Shown: piece by piece, positions 1-13,834 of the stretch
Numbering within the stretch: position 1 is the first letter of the stretch
How the letters are laid out: every line of letters starts with the position of its first letter
NCBI RefSeq assembly: GCF_028502605.1
Contig: NC_079232.1
Location: forward strand, 4,092,001 to 4,156,000
Source of the DNA: Trichoderma breve
Lineage: Eukaryota; Ascomycota; Sordariomycetes; Hypocreales; Hypocreaceae
DNA length: 64,000 nt
Direction of reading: 5' to 3'
The notes under the pieces: model-generated
What the model was told of the DNA's origin: nothing
The model's database searches: none
The model's input: only the letters and a program-made list of their open reading frames with translations
Position numbers and translations under genes: made by a program

Positions 1-3000
1 AGAATGACTGCGTCGATTAAATCAGATCAAATCAATGAATGAATGAATGGACGGACCGGAGCGCAGCTCTTCAAAAACTGACGCAGAGGCCCAGACCGCA
101 CGATCGCTCGCTTCAAGAGGCGATGATGTGTCGTCAGCGATGGCAGGACGGTGGTGAGGAGGGAAAAAAAGAGAAGGGGAGAGGCGAGAAGCGAGCGAGC
201 GACAGCTGGGGAATAACCTAGACGGACGGGCGAGCCAGGGTCCTGGGATACGCAGGTACCTGTACTTGTGTGACTCTGGGGGCCTGGCAAGCGCCCAACG
301 CTGTGTCGAATCAAAACAGCTGCTGGGCGCTCCACTGGCTGCCACAGGTAAGCAGCTTGGCCACTAGCCGGAGCGCTGCAGCAGTCGGCTGAGGTACTAG
401 TACGAGTAGCGCGATGCTGAAGATGCTGTGCAGGAGGGCACCTAAGCAGAAAAGATGCATGGAGTGATGTGGTGGGTGCACGCTTGCTGTTGAAGGGCTT
501 GCATCGCCACGGTCAGCCAACTAGCCGGAATAGAGACATTTGACGTTTGTCACTTTTGAATCAAGCCTCAAATTCAATTGATGGGATGACAGGTAAGTGG
601 CTGAGTAGCCTTGATTCTCTCCAATCGCCCATCAGCTATAACTTTAACTGTAAGTGCCCTCACCCGTACAAGTACGAGTACAGGTAGTCCCTAGCACCAC
701 ATACGAGTAGCCCTCGCGCCAGCCCCGGGTCCAGTCCAGACAGGCGCCTGTGACAGCCGACGATATGAGGATCAGCACTGCTGTCGACCAAATCCAGCCA
801 GCTGCTGCGAAAGCTCCCAGCTCCCCCAAGCTTAAGATTGCTAGCAGCAAAAAGGCAAAAAAGCCTGCAGTCCGCCCAGGATCCGCACAGGGGCCGTCAA
901 TCCTTGGCTCAGGCACCGCGGCGCTGCCATTGGCTGCTAGGCCGGCGGCAGGATGCGCTAATCCAGGAACTGGTCCCCAGTAATCCAGAAGAGGGATGCG
1001 GTCATTGGCCCGTGCGAGGCGCTGCTTCGCGTCTTTTAGCTCGTCACCTTTCAATCCATGCTTTTGGACAAAGACCCCTGGCCTTGCGTTCTGCACGAAT
1101 CCTTGTCCTTTGTTGGCGTTGGTTTGTTTTGGCAAAAACGAGCTTGCGTGCATGCAGGTACCAGGACTTGCTGCCTTGGTGCCTTGTCGACTTGATGAGG
1201 TGCTGCATTATCGATACCTTAGGTACATACATACAGGCGCGCTTGCTGTGGCTTTTCCTCCCTGGCTCAGCTCCCCTTCAATATCCGCCACAGACAGCCA
1301 TGGCGGCACCATCGGATCACTTATCGTGCTGCTTTTTTTGTTCGAGCAAGGGAACTTGTGGCGCCGTCAGCACCCATTACTGAGTCGTGCTGTTATTATT
1401 GAATACGGGATTTGGTGCCAGCTTGCAGACACCTTTACCGCTACTTCACCAGCTGCACTTGGTTGAATGGCGAACCCAGCGACTGCATGATCCTCGTACA
1501 ATACAGCAGAGGTCCCCTGCTTCATACAGTTCGGCCTCACTACCTAGGATCTGTCTGACACCCAGATTTCGAGAATCAGGAAGAGCACGTGTATGTATTG
1601 TGCTCACTCGCTCACAAGCACTACGCCAATACGAAATCTTGGATTCACACCATCACGCCGCCATATACCCGTTAACATCTCCAGTGCTAATACTCCATCT
1701 CCGAGGCACCACCACCTCGGCCCCCAACTCACACCCTCTCCCAATATCTTCTGCCCTTCTCTTTCCCCTTCCATCTGCAATTTTCCCAAGACTTCAATCC
1801 CACTCGCCCCAATGTCTCGACTAAACTACAGTAAACGCGCTACCCGGCTCTCAACTCGGTCTACGAGCTAGCCGGGGTTCATGAAACACCCCCCTTTGGC
1901 CTTGGCATGCAAACTGGTGATTGCTTAGTAGTATTTCCGTCGTCATTGTGCAGGCCAGCCCTGGCATCATCAACCCCCAAAGAGCCATTTTCTCTCCATC
2001 CTTCCACTGTAGCACTGTAAAATAGCTAGAGTAAAAAATAGAAGAAAAAGACCCATCCCCTGGCTTATTTTTTTTAATCGTACTACCTTCCCGGGCCTTC
2101 CACAAGTCAAGCAGAAATAGGAAACCTCTGCGAACGAAATAAAAGAAGCTCGCCAGAACAAAGACAAGACAACCAAAAAAACTTCCCGAGTAGGTAGGCC
2201 GTTTCACTTTGACCATCTGCTCCCCCCTCCCCACCCCAAGGCTGAATTTATGTTCGTCGGATACGCTTCGCAAATCGACGATAGCAAAGGAACAAATTTC
2301 TTTTTGACCTTGGGCTGTTCCGGCATCTTTGTCCCATTTCGCTTCTGAAGGGAAGGGAGGATAAAACCTCGTGTCCTGCGGGGCCCGGATCGGACGACCC
2401 AACGAGCGATGGAGCATGTCGATGGAGGGGACCGTGCAATCCCAATCCAAACGCCCAAAGAAACATCTTACTCGGCCTGCTCCCCCCCAAAGATTCGCGG
2501 AGGCGGGACCAGTTCTTTTGCCCGGGCTCCCGGACTAATGTAATTCGAACATTGGTCCGTTTGTCCAGGACTTCTTGCTAGGCGAAAACCCGCCAAGCTT
2601 CCATCTTGTGCGCCGTCCAACGCGCTTCGTATTTGGGCAATTCCCGCGATAATCAAATAAATCACACACCGAAAAGAGACATGCTTCTTCGGCCGAGTCA
2701 TCGCGGCACATAGGCCATCTCCTCCAGCCCGCACCCGCCCGCAATTAAGGATCAAAACAAGGTCCCGGGCTCCCGGCTGGCTGTGGGAAATTTGCTTGTT
2801 TGACTATGTCTCAGAGAAACATCCATGGGACTCAGCTCATACCCGTGTTAAGAGTACTATCTGCCAGTACCGTACTGCACAAACTCCGAGCTGTGTTTGC
2901 GGCTTCTACTAATATGATGCGATACGCCATCCTCATCTAATATACTCTAGTGTAGGGTGTCTAATACAAAATTAAGCCCACCAAAAGAGCGCCACACAGC

Positions 3001-3543
3001 AGGCGGCCTCCTCACGTTTAGTGTTACACATTCACTCGAACAATCCCATTTTACCCGCGGGATTCTACCTAGTTAGTCCAACGTGTTTAGCTCGCAGAGT
3101 GTGGCGTGTCCTATTCCCCTACGGAGATTCTGCGGGTATCTTTGGTTTACTTGTTTTTAATCCAGGAACTAGACGGACCCAAAATCGCGGGCCCTTTGTT
3201 CGCCTTCAAACTCCAGATGGAACCACTTAGACGGCTAAATTCATCACCGTGACAAGAAAAATCTGCTGTTAATTTGTCGTACATCATCATCATATTTTTT
3301 CTTCGCTCTGCTTATTCTATGCCGCTAATATATCTCCGTAAATAGTATACATATAGTACACATAAGGAAAACATGCTTTGGACGTATCCATATTCATCCC
3401 AAGATGCCTTTCCCGTCCGTCCGTCCGTCTAGGCAAATAGTATTCTAGTAAATCCGCTCAGGGTATTGTAAAGCAGCAAACAATGAACCGCCCTGGGGGA
3501 CAAAATCCCTTTTAACAAAATGACGTACCAAAAGAAATTGAAA
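1..3543. other. gene-free region left of the AFG1-like gene
   Basis: I find no supportable gene here. Open frames are short, overlap on both strands and contain no recognisable domain. There is a (GAAT)n run near 34-50, a pyrimidine-rich stretch at about 1,690-1,810 that resembles a fungal 5' leader and leads into a 19-codon ORF (ATG at 1812), and a short (CCGT)n run near 3,414-3,430. It may contain the promoter of a gene outside the window or a non-coding transcript; the sequence alone does not decide. Confidence 0.5.
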
Positions 3544-5301
3544 TCACATCGAATCCTCCATCTGTCGACTTCGCGTCTTCGTCCAGCTGTCCTTGTCCTC
3601 TTTGCCTCCCTGGCTTTCCAGCCCGAGTCCTCTTTCAACCCACTCTTTGCTCTCCATGTGGCTTAACCGACTCAGGGCTCTGGCAAACGCAAAGGCCTCT
3701 TCCTCACCAGCGAATAGGTTCGAGTTCTTCAGCTTATCAACGACGCTGGATTCGAGATTCTCCATCACATTTTCCGTAGCGGCCTTTGTAGTCTCGGCTG
3801 TCGGATTACTTTGCAGCAGGCTCTCGGCGATTTCATCCCGCGAGACAAACAGTTCAGCCAGGGGCTTCTCAGTAGTAAGCACAAGCTTAGCATTGCCCTC
3901 ATAAACAGCGTCAATAAAAGTAATGAACCGGCGCGCAAGGTCCCGCTCGCGGATCGTCATGCCAGGCACCTCGGTGACGATAAAGGCATCGTACTTGCGC
4001 ACCAGCTCGAGGTAGTCCGCCGCCGACTTTGGCTTCTTGATAAGCTCGTCAAACGTGAACCAGGCGCACCGCCCGCTGACGCGCGGGACGAAAATGTCGC
4101 GCCCCCAGACCCTCTGCGTCTCGGAGCGTGGCGCAAAGTTCTCCGAGTCGCCGAGGAAGCGGAACCATTTCTCTGCGTGCGACTCGGCGTGCTGGTCCAG
4201 GGCGGTGTGGTATACCCCCGAGGGTGGCCGAGGAATCTTGCGGTAGTCGGTTGGTGAATCGAGATTGATGACATGTAGGCGGTTCTTGAGCAGCTTGATT
4301 GCCGGGATGAACGAGTCTCGCTGGATGCCGTTCTTGTAGAGGTCATCAGGATGTCGGTTCGATGTCGTTACCAGGACTACACCGTGAGACATGAGACTTT
4401 CTAGTAGCCTATGCATTAAAGTTAGCTTATCGTCATATTGAAATTACAATGACTTCAAGCAAAAAGAAGCTTACCTCCGCAGAATCATGGCATCTGCCAC
4501 ATCCGTGCACTGAAACTCATCAAAGCAAAGCACATTGCCCTGCTCCGCAATGTCCGCCGCAACAAACGGCACGGCATCAACATCACTGCCATGCTGTATC
4601 TTCAGCTTGTGCAGCCTCTTGTGGACGTCCTGCATAAAGTTGTGGAAGTGTATTCTCGTCTTTGTCTTGACCGTGCTGGGTAGGGTATCGTAGAACAGGT
4701 CCATGAGCATCGTCTTGCCACTGCCCACGTCACCGAATAGATACAATCCCCGAGGTAAGTTCTCGGGAATATCTTTAATCGTAGCCTTTGCGGCGCCGCC
4801 ATTGCCGAATAACGACGAGAAGACGGACTTCTTGGCGGGCTTGAGGAGATCGAAGCTAGGATGGACAACAGGCGGCGCATGGTAGTTGCGCAGCTCATTG
4901 TGGAGGTGCTGCAGGTTCTCGATGATGCCTGCATTGACGTACCAGTTAGATATAGCTACAGAGAGACATTGTCATCGCGCAAGCTCACCTCGTTGATGCT
5001 CGTCGTTCCGCAGAATCCCAGCGTCCACCCGCCGATCATACTCCTCCAACGGACCCAGCCCAACCACCGGACGATCTGAAACGGTCGCCATAGATCTCGT
5101 CGTCGCCAATGAAACCTGATATGTCCCGCGCTTTGCTGCTGCATCGAGATATCTTCCAACGCCGCCACTCAATCCCGCTCGCATGACCACGGGTTGTGCC
5201 GACTGCACCCGAAACGACCTGGTAAACTGCCGGCTCCGGGCGCAACACGCCGAGCAGCTTATCCGGCTCAAGGGCCTGCTAGCCACGACACTGCCTCGCA
5301 T
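3544..5301 (-). CDS. AFG1: AFG1/LACE1-type mitochondrial AAA ATPase
   Basis: Predicted mitochondrial inner-membrane AAA-family ATPase of the AFG1 (human AFG1L/LACE1) type, which acts in quality control of respiratory-chain proteins. Model: exons 5301-4989, 4928-4475 and 4408-3544, joined by 60- and 66-nt introns with GTGAGC/GTAAGC donors and GCAG/ATAG acceptors; 543 aa. The N-terminus (MRGSVVASRPLSRI) is Arg/Ser-rich and free of acidic residues, as expected for a mitochondrial presequence. Walker A is GDVGSGKT at residues 170-177, Walker B is NVLCFDEF near 236-243, and the sensor-like VVLVTTSNRHPDDLY follows in exon 3; this order and spacing are typical of AFG1. Both exon junctions keep the family sequence continuous (NDEHQR/GIIENL and ILRR/LLESL). 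Confidence 0.93.
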
Positions 5302-7309
5302 TTTCGCGTCTCGGGGGTTAGTATCGCAGAATCACAGAGAGCACCGGCGTTGGGGAAAGGAAGGCGAGCAAAGACTCATATATGCGGAACTAGAAACATC
5401 TGATGATGTAGTTTTTAGTGGCGGTGCGGCTCAGGCGGAATAACGCCATGCGGGTCGATTCCGAACTACCGAGTTTCGGAGGCGTCCGGGCATTGCATGG
5501 AATTTGTGACAGGCATCACATGGCAATTATGCCGTGGTTTAGGCGCTGGCTCCGGACACGAGTGACGTTGTGAGCGCACTTTGGGAAAGCAAAAATAGGT
5601 TGTAGTAGAGTCTGTTTCGTGGCTTCTACCAATAGAGGTTAAAAAATAATTTTAGGTCATATTATCAATTCTATTGTTAATCAATATCCTTCATCTCTCT
5701 CCTTTTCTCTCTCTCTCCCTTTTTTTAAGATGTGGTATGGAAAGTTAACGCGACGAAATTGTTGTACAGGCACAGAGTTGCGACAACTTCATACTAAAAA
5801 AAAAAAATTGCATACGACCGTCATACCCTAGAACATATCCGAATCAGATATTTCAACTTGTCTTTAATATTCACAACTCACCCACAACCCTTGACAATAT
5901 ACTCCATAAGCAACTTCATTTCTTTTTTCCTCTTTGCTTGTACTATTTCTCTTAGTAAATAACACTAACAAGGCGTCAAAGTCTCGTTTCCAACCCACGT
6001 GCCAATTCCCACATCTCCCACATCGAAAGCGGGCAGCATTACGCACGCACGCAGATAAGAAAAGCCAGCCTTCTCTCAAATAATAAAAGCACCAAAATTT
6101 GTCAGGCACGTTCTAGGCCTTCTAGTTGCTCCCATCCTCCCACCCGTTTAGCCGTCTTACCAACAACTTCTCTCCGTCAGTCAGCGCAACTTTCTCTCCT
6201 CAAGTACAAAAAAAAAAGCCACTAATTTAGTCAGCCATTTTCCCAAGCAAGCGGGCAATACTAAGCATTTGGGGGCACATGGTATTAGTCTACCTTAGTC
6301 TTGCTCCACGCGCCGCGAGGCTGGCGAAGCAAAACTAGATGGGAAACGGCCCTTCACTGGAGTAATACTCGGAAGAGTAATATTCTAATCGTTTACGAAT
6401 AGCTGGGGCCAGATAACGCAGAGCTAAAAGCAAAGGTTGCCGCCCGGCATCATATTAACTCAATCGCCTTGGGGGGTATATCTAACTCGCCACCTATCAT
6501 ACACCAAACGCAGGTACACATCCATCGTATCCATCTCGTCCAAAGAGAAAAACTCCGGAATGAAGCCTTTGATCGTATAGCTGCCCGTAGACAAAATCAT
6601 TCACCAAGATATTCTAACCAGATCACAAACTGTGCTTTAACAATTGACATTTGATTATTCAACTCGGTCCCTTCCTCGAGGTTGCCAAGGGACAATGAAA
6701 CAAGGTATAGATGGCATAAGTTGGCTGCAACATCGTAAGCCGGGTATCTGCTCCTTTTGGAATGTATTTAATGACAGGAACCAGGGGGGTTCTGCCGGGG
6801 TCCACACATAAACTCAGGCCATCGTTCCGCATTGAGACTCTTCCTCAGAGGCTATGCCTCGATCGTGTCCACTGCCGGGATCCTTGACGGCCCTCGTGTC
6901 ATCGGGCACAGAGCAGCAGATAGCGTTACCCCCCAATTGCTTCTGGAAGCATCCGCGTATCTCGCTGCCGCATCGTTGACTCGATAGGGCGGCTCCGTAT
7001 ATGTCGAAGAACGCCATGTGCGGCAAAGACCGGCCGGCATCCAGGGACTGATTTGGCTTTGTCCTTTGCGATTTCGCGATTTCGCGCGTGTCGTGGCTGG
7101 GGCCCTGTCGCGTTGCCCACCCAGCAATGTCTGGCGCATGGCGCACCTAGATTCCACGACATCTCTTGCGATCAACCCAGTAGAGTCCCGCGTTCTCGCT
7201 AACCATGCGAGTCTCTGTTTGGGGAACACATGAAATCGTCTCGTACATCAGAACGCCGAAGCTATGAGGGGGTCGTCGTGCGTAAATTCATCTTTCGGCT
7301 TGCTGCGTC
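5302..7309. other. intergenic region, promoter of the AFG1-like gene
   Basis: No supportable gene. It holds the upstream region of the AFG1-like gene and the 3' side of the bZIP gene. It is AT-rich around 5,600-6,100, with a CT-rich simple repeat at about 5,695-5,727 and short A runs near 5,796 and 6,209. The ORFs at 6,814-7,233 overlap on both strands and look like chance frames. Confidence 0.5.
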
Positions 7310-8168
7310 TCAATAGTAGCCGCCCCCGGGAGGAGGCGGAGGAGGCTGAGGCTGCTGAGGAAAATCACGACTTGTAGGGGTATGGTACGGATTCATGGGA
7401 ATGTAATTCAGCGCTGCGGGATTTTCTCCGACTGCTGCTTGAGTGGTTCCGCCGTGTTGAGAGACGTCTTCGAGCAGTGAACTTGAAGGGTTCATGTGTT
7501 GGAAGGAAGATGACCTTAGGGAAGCCGCAGGCCCTTCGGTGAAGACTGGCGAAGTGTAAGTATGCGGCCCCTGCGGCACAACCTGCTGTGGAGCGACGTG
7601 AGGATGTCCGAATGATTGCATGGCAACCTGCTGAGGATCCCATGGGGCGGCGCTGACTGATGATAAGCTTGCTGATGGCATTTCCCTGGTCACCTGGCTG
7701 GGCAGGGGAAAAGGCACGCTGGAGTCCAGAGACACGGGCCTTCGAGGGGCAATGATTTGTTGAAGTGCCTGAACCGGGTCTGTCGAGGAAGAGGCTCCGG
7801 CCTGCTGTAGGAGGAAGGAAGAAATGTAATCGTCTTGGAAGCCGTGTTTGTGAAGCAGTTCTCGTAGTTGTCTGTTCTCTTCAGCCACTCGCCGAGCTGC
7901 GAGCTGCACCTCGGAACTTGCCTCGACACCAGACAGCTCATAAGCTCTTAGGCGCTGCTCAAGCTCCGCGATGTATTCCCTTCTCCGAGCACGAGATCTT
8001 CTCTGGTTGTCTCGGATGCGAGCAAGGTTGGCTTTTTGCTGTCGTGAGGGAAAGAGGAGAAGGGGTAAGTCGGCCACTGATTCCAAGCTAAATGGTGATT
8101 GGGGGAGGAGAGGGAAGGAGGGGAAAACATGATACACGGGCTGAACCACTTACTGCAGGAGTTGACAT
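7310..8168 (-). CDS. bZIP transcription factor
   Basis: Predicted DNA-binding regulator with an N-terminal basic leucine zipper. Model: exon 1 at 8168-8154 (ATG plus four codons, MSTPA), a 115-nt intron 8153-8039 (GTAAGT...ACAG), exon 2 at 8038-7310; 247 aa. The basic region spans about residues 9-25 with the invariant N16-x7-R24 signature (RIRDNQRRSRARRREY), followed by a leucine zipper and a coiled segment rich in Glu/Arg (VAEENRQLRELLHKHG). The rest is Gln/Pro/Ser-rich and ends in a polyproline-glycine tail, probably an activation region. The five-codon first exon gives a start that matches how other fungal bZIPs of this type begin; without it the protein would lack an ATG. The downstream target genes cannot be read from the sequence. 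Confidence 0.87.
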
Positions 8169-10599
8169 TTAGGGCCCGATTTGACTTGGCCGCATAAATA
8201 GCGACCTATCGCTCGAATCCGGAAGAAGGTTTGTTAAAGATGGCGTCCGCAAGGGGGAGGGGAGCGCGGAGGCAGGGCGTAAATATGCAGCGCTGACGGC
8301 GGGCTTTTTTTTTTCTCGGTGGCATATAGCGATGGAGTAGATATTGGAGGGGTCTGAAAAGGTTGTCTCGTCAAACAAGATGGTGAAATCCATATACTCA
8401 AAGCCACAACAACCATGACCTCGAGTCCGTATGGGGATCTTGGATATACAAGATGGCCGGAAGAAGAGAAGAAAGAAAAAAGAGAAGAGGCGATATGGGT
8501 TAAAAAAGAATATTAGGAAGAAAAGGTCAGCAAGATCCACCAAGCAAGTCGCGGCCCTGGACGGCGACAACGAAGGACGAAAGAAACGGGTCTGTCTGCT
8601 TCTAAGTGCCCCGGAGGGAATGGATTCAGGAACATCCGTATCTTCCAAGGACGGAGGTGTCAAGAGTTCGGCGGCCGAGGAATAAAGGCAAACATGGGCA
8701 TTTGTTGTCCCCTCTCGTTTCCTACTCTCACTCTCACTCTCTCAGACAGCCGTACCTCTTTAAAAGGCGACCAGAGGAGCTATCCAGCCAGCAATAAGCG
8801 GGGAGGAGAAGGAGACACGACAACGACCCAGGCGCACACAGGTCACCTTTCACCTTGCACGGGCAAAAAAGAGTCCCTGGCTCTGATATAGGGATGAGGA
8901 AGAGGTAATTTGGGGGACCCAGGTAGCTTATTAGGCGGGAAATCGGGAGATGTACTTGGCAAGTCTGGACACTTGAACTGCTTGCCTTGCGTACCCTAGG
9001 CTTAGGTCTAATACCGTATGGATGCCATGTTGGACACGGGAAGCGCGCTAAAAGACGAGCAGCGTGGGCAGCCAGCCCCAGATAGCAAGCAGTTACATGG
9101 AGAGGTCCAGCCTCCACAAAGAATTCGTACTAAGCTAGCCCGCCCACGTTTATTCGTGTGTATCCATGGATGTCGGTTTGGAGCTGGGGCGAGATGCGCC
9201 ACTCACGGGTCGACGATGCCGCCCAAGTCTCTGGAGTGTGCAAGCCACCTCGGCGAGCAATAATAACACCGCCTCGGACGTCGAAAGGTATGCAGCCACG
9301 CCTCTGATCCACGTGTAGATGGCCAGTGTACTAGGCTGGTGGCCACGTAGGGCTGCGAGAGCACAAGAGAGAGAAGCGGATATGGATATCAAAGGGGAGA
9401 AGGACGTCGCCCCTAGTAGCCGCTCTGGTCTGGCACGTCACTTTGAGCCCAGTGCCCGATGGTGGGCGCTTTGGGCGGGTCTCTGTCGAGGTCCGGGATT
9501 TAATATGTAGAGATGCGTGTTTACATGCACATGTGAGTGCGCAAAGCTTGCTAGTAAGATGGTCTAAAGCAGGCTGGCAGATTTGCCAAGTTGCCTGTGC
9601 TGTGCTGTGCGGTGCTTGCGCTGTGCTGGTTGGCCCTGGCACAAGGTCGCCGCCTCTTGGTCTTGGGTTACCAGCCTCCCCTGCTCGCAATAGACGTGCT
9701 GTGGACATAGCGAAATACGGCGTAATATCACTGTCTCTCTTTTTGCGGAGGGCGACCCAGACGCCAGACCAAGAGACAAGAGGCAGCGCCTGGGGGGGTG
9801 CGGGCGGGATGCCGTGCCTGCGGTTCGTTCGGACAGACTGACAGGGCCGCCTCTTCCCTCACGCGCACAGTACAGGACACACCAAGCTCCGTAGTTACGC
9901 GGACATGCTTTGTTCGGTGTGACAGCATTTGACGGCGCAGAGATGGGCGATCATGAGACAATCCCTTGCTGGAGCCACACTCCCGACAGACTGGATTCTG
10001 ACATGCCATGGTGGTACGCCAGCGCCGTTATGGCGGGGCAAGAGGCTGCTTAGCCCTAGCGACGCCATCTTGTGTCCTGTGCGAGGACGGCCGTCAGAGG
10101 GCAGGATTTTGGGTTTGTGGTGGTTTTGCTTGGTGCCCGCGCGCTTGCAAGCATCCACGGCCTTTGGTTCCCCCTCCTTACGGGAGCCCTCCGAGTGGGA
10201 GATGACCGCCTGCGACGAGGACGAAGAGGAGGAGCAGCAGGAGGAGTCGAGAGAGAAGAGGGGAGTCGACAAGCAAGCAAACAAGCACAGCACGGTACAT
10301 GCATGAGCCGGGGCGCGTTCCGACAGACAGTGCAGATTCGAATTCAGACTCTGACACCCCGGTCTGTTGCCATGTGGTTTCTAGTCCCAGGTCCGGGGTG
10401 TTAAAATTGAATCGTGTTTGTTGTATGAGAGAAAAGAGATGGCAGCAGATTAGAGGACCTTGATGAAAACGCCACTCATCCGTAGTTACATTGCAACTGT
10501 TTCCGAGAAGGAGCGCCTGGTCTGCCACACGCCCCCCCAATCTTGGTATGTACAGGGCAAGCACGTACTAAGGCAAGATGGATGGAGATCAAGGCGAAG

Positions 10600-10625
10600 A
10601 AAAAAAAAAAAAAAAAAAAAAAAAA
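10600..10625 (+). repeat. A26 homopolymer
   Basis: An uninterrupted run of 26 adenines. It has no flanking gene remnant that would make it an obvious retroposed poly(A) tail. Confidence 0.9.
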
Positions 10626-13600
10626 GAGGTACCTGACTGGAGGCCGTGCATTGCTGGGTTACTAAGGCAAGTTCCGTCGTACATGTAGCAAAATACTCGA
10701 TATAGTGGTATCCGGTACTAGCGGTTCGCGGCCGGGTTCGTGCTCGAGCTGCCCCTCTTCCACGTTGTTTTCCAGTGCACCGACGGGCCTTGCAGGGTTC
10801 AAATGTTCCTTGCCTCTCTCATCCAGCGCTACTATACTGCCTTATTAGTATGGAGGTACTTTAGGTGAGGAGGGAGGACATCCCATCAAATGAACATCAA
10901 GTTGAGGGTAAATTAACACCGATTATGAAAACATGGCCAAGAGATGAATGAGGTCATGTACCCCTACACAGCCGCCATGTTCCTCGTCCTTTCCGGCCCC
11001 CGATGCGATGCTACGAGTATGCCTGACGACTAAGGTTTCCACCCATCGAAACCTTCTGGCGCTGGAGGTGCCGCTGGAGGTGCCTGGGCTCGTAACCCAG
11101 CGTTGATCACGAGGCGCTCGATTTCTCTCGATACGGGATGCGCGCCTTTTCAGCCCTCCAGTGAGCTCTAGTGTGAAAGTGACTGTAAGTGTGTGTGTGT
11201 GTTGGCCTGTGCCTTAGCTGCAAAGTGTTTTTCCTGTGCTTGCATCTCACATTCCTCTCCTCTGACGGCTGTCGCTGGATCTTGGCTCAAGCTCACCCAA
11301 CCGCTGGCGATGATGCGAATGACTTCACACGAGACTGACAAAAGCTTCTCACCCTCTCTCGCGACTTCGCTGCTCCTCTCATTTCCTGCTCTGGCCCTTT
11401 CTCTCGCAGCACCAACCTGAAAACGTGTACAGTATCGCAAAGTATGCGTGCAAAGTCTTAAGTAAATTGGCTCCTCATCTCGGCTCACCCCGGCGTCTCC
11501 CCACGATGATACGCTGACCCAGCTCGAGCTCAATTTCAGCCGCGACACAAGTCAAATCAAATCACATTGCATGCCATGGGTCTGGTTCCGCGCGCCTCTC
11601 GACTGGCACGCTAGCTTCGCATGGGTGACTGATCGTGAAACGCAGCAGCGGGTGCAGCAGCTCCCCTCGCAATTGAAGATTGACATGTTATCCGGTGAGT
11701 CTTGCGAGGGCGCAATTTCGCCGTGCATCTACTACTACAAGAATGGATCCTGGAGCAAGAAACAAGACTAACCTTCTCCACCGTGACGAACTGCTTCAGG
11801 GAGTTCCGGCCAGTCAACTCGCGGGGGTGACTGTGCTCCCGAGTTTTCAACTCTGGGTTGGCAGACAGCTAAGAGTTGAGTTGCAGCCTTTTCCAGCCCA
11901 ACGGCCTATTTTTCGTTTCTTTTCTCGCCGCACCGGAACACGGCCGTGCTCAACTGTCTAGTTGCTTGCCTCGCCCTTGGTTTGAATCGAACTGCCGACG
12001 GAGAACAAGGCAAACAACCATCCGCACACCCAACGCCTCGTCCTCAGGGTTGAGCCACCACCCCCATCTCTGCTGGAATAGAGTTCCTCGTCGTTTTTGT
12101 ATTTATGCCCTCGATGGCTCGTTTTCCCTCAGCTCCCAAGAGTTGCCAGCTACCAAAAGGCTGAGAGCAAAAAAGGGCTGACAGCCCAGCCCAGAGGAAC
12201 AGTACGAATAGGGAGGCGCCACAGACTGGGCCTGACGTGTGAGCAGAACAGCCAGAAAGGGAAACGGACGCGACACCATTCGCCTCTCTGGTAGCGGCTG
12301 AACTGGCTGATTACGTATGAGCTGAACAAAACGTAGAAGCCAAAAAAACCACCTGAAGCGCCCTCCGTGATCTGGAGGGCCGAGAAAGGCAAATCGAGTC
12401 TGGCCCGGCAGCCGATCTGGATCCAAAAGCTTAAAAAAGGGCTTGCCAAATGGAGCGATAGAGTACCCCTATCCACGTGAATTTGCCCTATGGACGACAC
12501 TAACGGGGGCTCCAGACGAAGCGACTGGACAACGGTCTTTGCCGCAGCTGCGCGAAGCCGATGCTACGGAGTACTGTGCCGTCCGTACGCAGATGCCTAT
12601 GCCAGCTATGCCTAATGCTAATACTCCGTCGACGCTACTATTAACCGGGCCTGAGCGGTCGACCCAAATGCCTCTCTTCCGCAGCAAGGAACCAACCAAT
12701 GGTTACACTACATGAAACTAGACAACTCGAGCCGTCGCGGCGAACCAAGAGCCGATGGCCAGAGCCGGCACCGGTGGCAATGCCAAGGAAGGGTCCCCGA
12801 AAATCACGGACCTCCGCCACTGGGTTCCGCGGCCGATATGCGGCCGTACTCGTGCTTCGTGCTTCGTGCTTCGAGTTCTGTTTTGTTTTGCCATCCCGTC
12901 TCCGTTTACTTGCCCCTAGCAGAGCTGAACTGTGGCCCAGGAGTCGCCGAAGCCGTTGAAGATTTATGGATAATTCCCCGACATTCAGATTCGTCGTATC
13001 GTACGATTATGATGCGTCCATCTGGACGGCAAAACGGCTTTTCTCCTCGGGAATATCCAGAACTGCTGCAAGGACTGTTGTCCTGGCCTACGGCTTCTTC
13101 CGGGTTTCCAATGCCGTCCTTTTTACCCAAGGCGGAAAGTTTTTGGTGTCCCTATTTTTTCTGTTCCTTTTTTACTAAGCACCACAGCCACATCCCAGAT
13201 CCCAGATCTGGGTAAGGCTAGCGGCCAACTCGTTCATGCGTCCGAGTATAAATAGCGACTCGGACAAAAAAACCACTGGATTACTATATTTGGCACGGCA
13301 TAGCTCTGGGACTATTTGGATGCGGTGAGACGCTGCCTGATGCTTACATACCCGTGCCTTAATGATCCTATTCCTGGTCCGAGCTTTCTTGGTGGTTGTC
13401 AGAGGCCCAAGTATTGCTGCCTCTTATACAGCCTCCAAAGGCTGCTCTGCTGGTAAAAAAGAAGCTGCACAACTTATATGACAGAAAAGTGACATTTTCG
13501 CATCCATTATCAATTTCAATGACATTTTTCCGCCGCCGTAATGGCATCGCATAACACCGACGATGATGTTTCAGTGACTGTAAGCTCCCAAGACACGACT

Positions 13601-13827
13601 GCAGTCTATTCCCAAAGGGGCGCCAACTTACACAGCTAAACATGCATGGATGCATGGGGGGCTTTGCGTGGCGCAGACTGATTTGAGCCAAGATCGGATG
13701 CTCGTTGGCCAGTTGCTTGGGCTTTTTTCGTGTTTTTCCAAGATCTGCGCCATTGGACCCTCCTGTTCACGAGAATCAACGTGTAATACGAGAGGGAGCT
13801 ATCCGAATCCTTCGGGATCGACCTCCG

Positions 13828-13834
13828 TATTTAA
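13828..13834 (+). promoter_or_regulatory. possible TATA box of the cupredoxin gene
   Basis: TATTTAA lies about 165 bp upstream of the ATG at 13996 and just ahead of a CT-rich segment (13,850-13,960), a common fungal arrangement. It is position-based evidence only. Confidence 0.4.

Noticed and set aside
644..1153. 169-codon minus-strand frame with a hydrophobic stretch
   Set aside because: Low-complexity Ala/Gly/Leu composition, no recognisable motif, and equally long frames on the opposite strand; treated as chance.
11040..11130. tRNA-like segment (CTGGG-CTCGTAA-CCCAG hairpin with CGT in the loop)
   Set aside because: The anticodon-like stem-loop is good, but the T-arm and D-arm do not pair and no acceptor stem closes, so it does not make a cloverleaf. 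A covariance-model search (tRNAscan) would decide.
13247..13254. TATAAATA with no assigned gene
   Set aside because: It lies about 740 bp upstream of the cupredoxin start, too far for the core promoter, and no other gene follows it; probably chance or an unannotated transcript.
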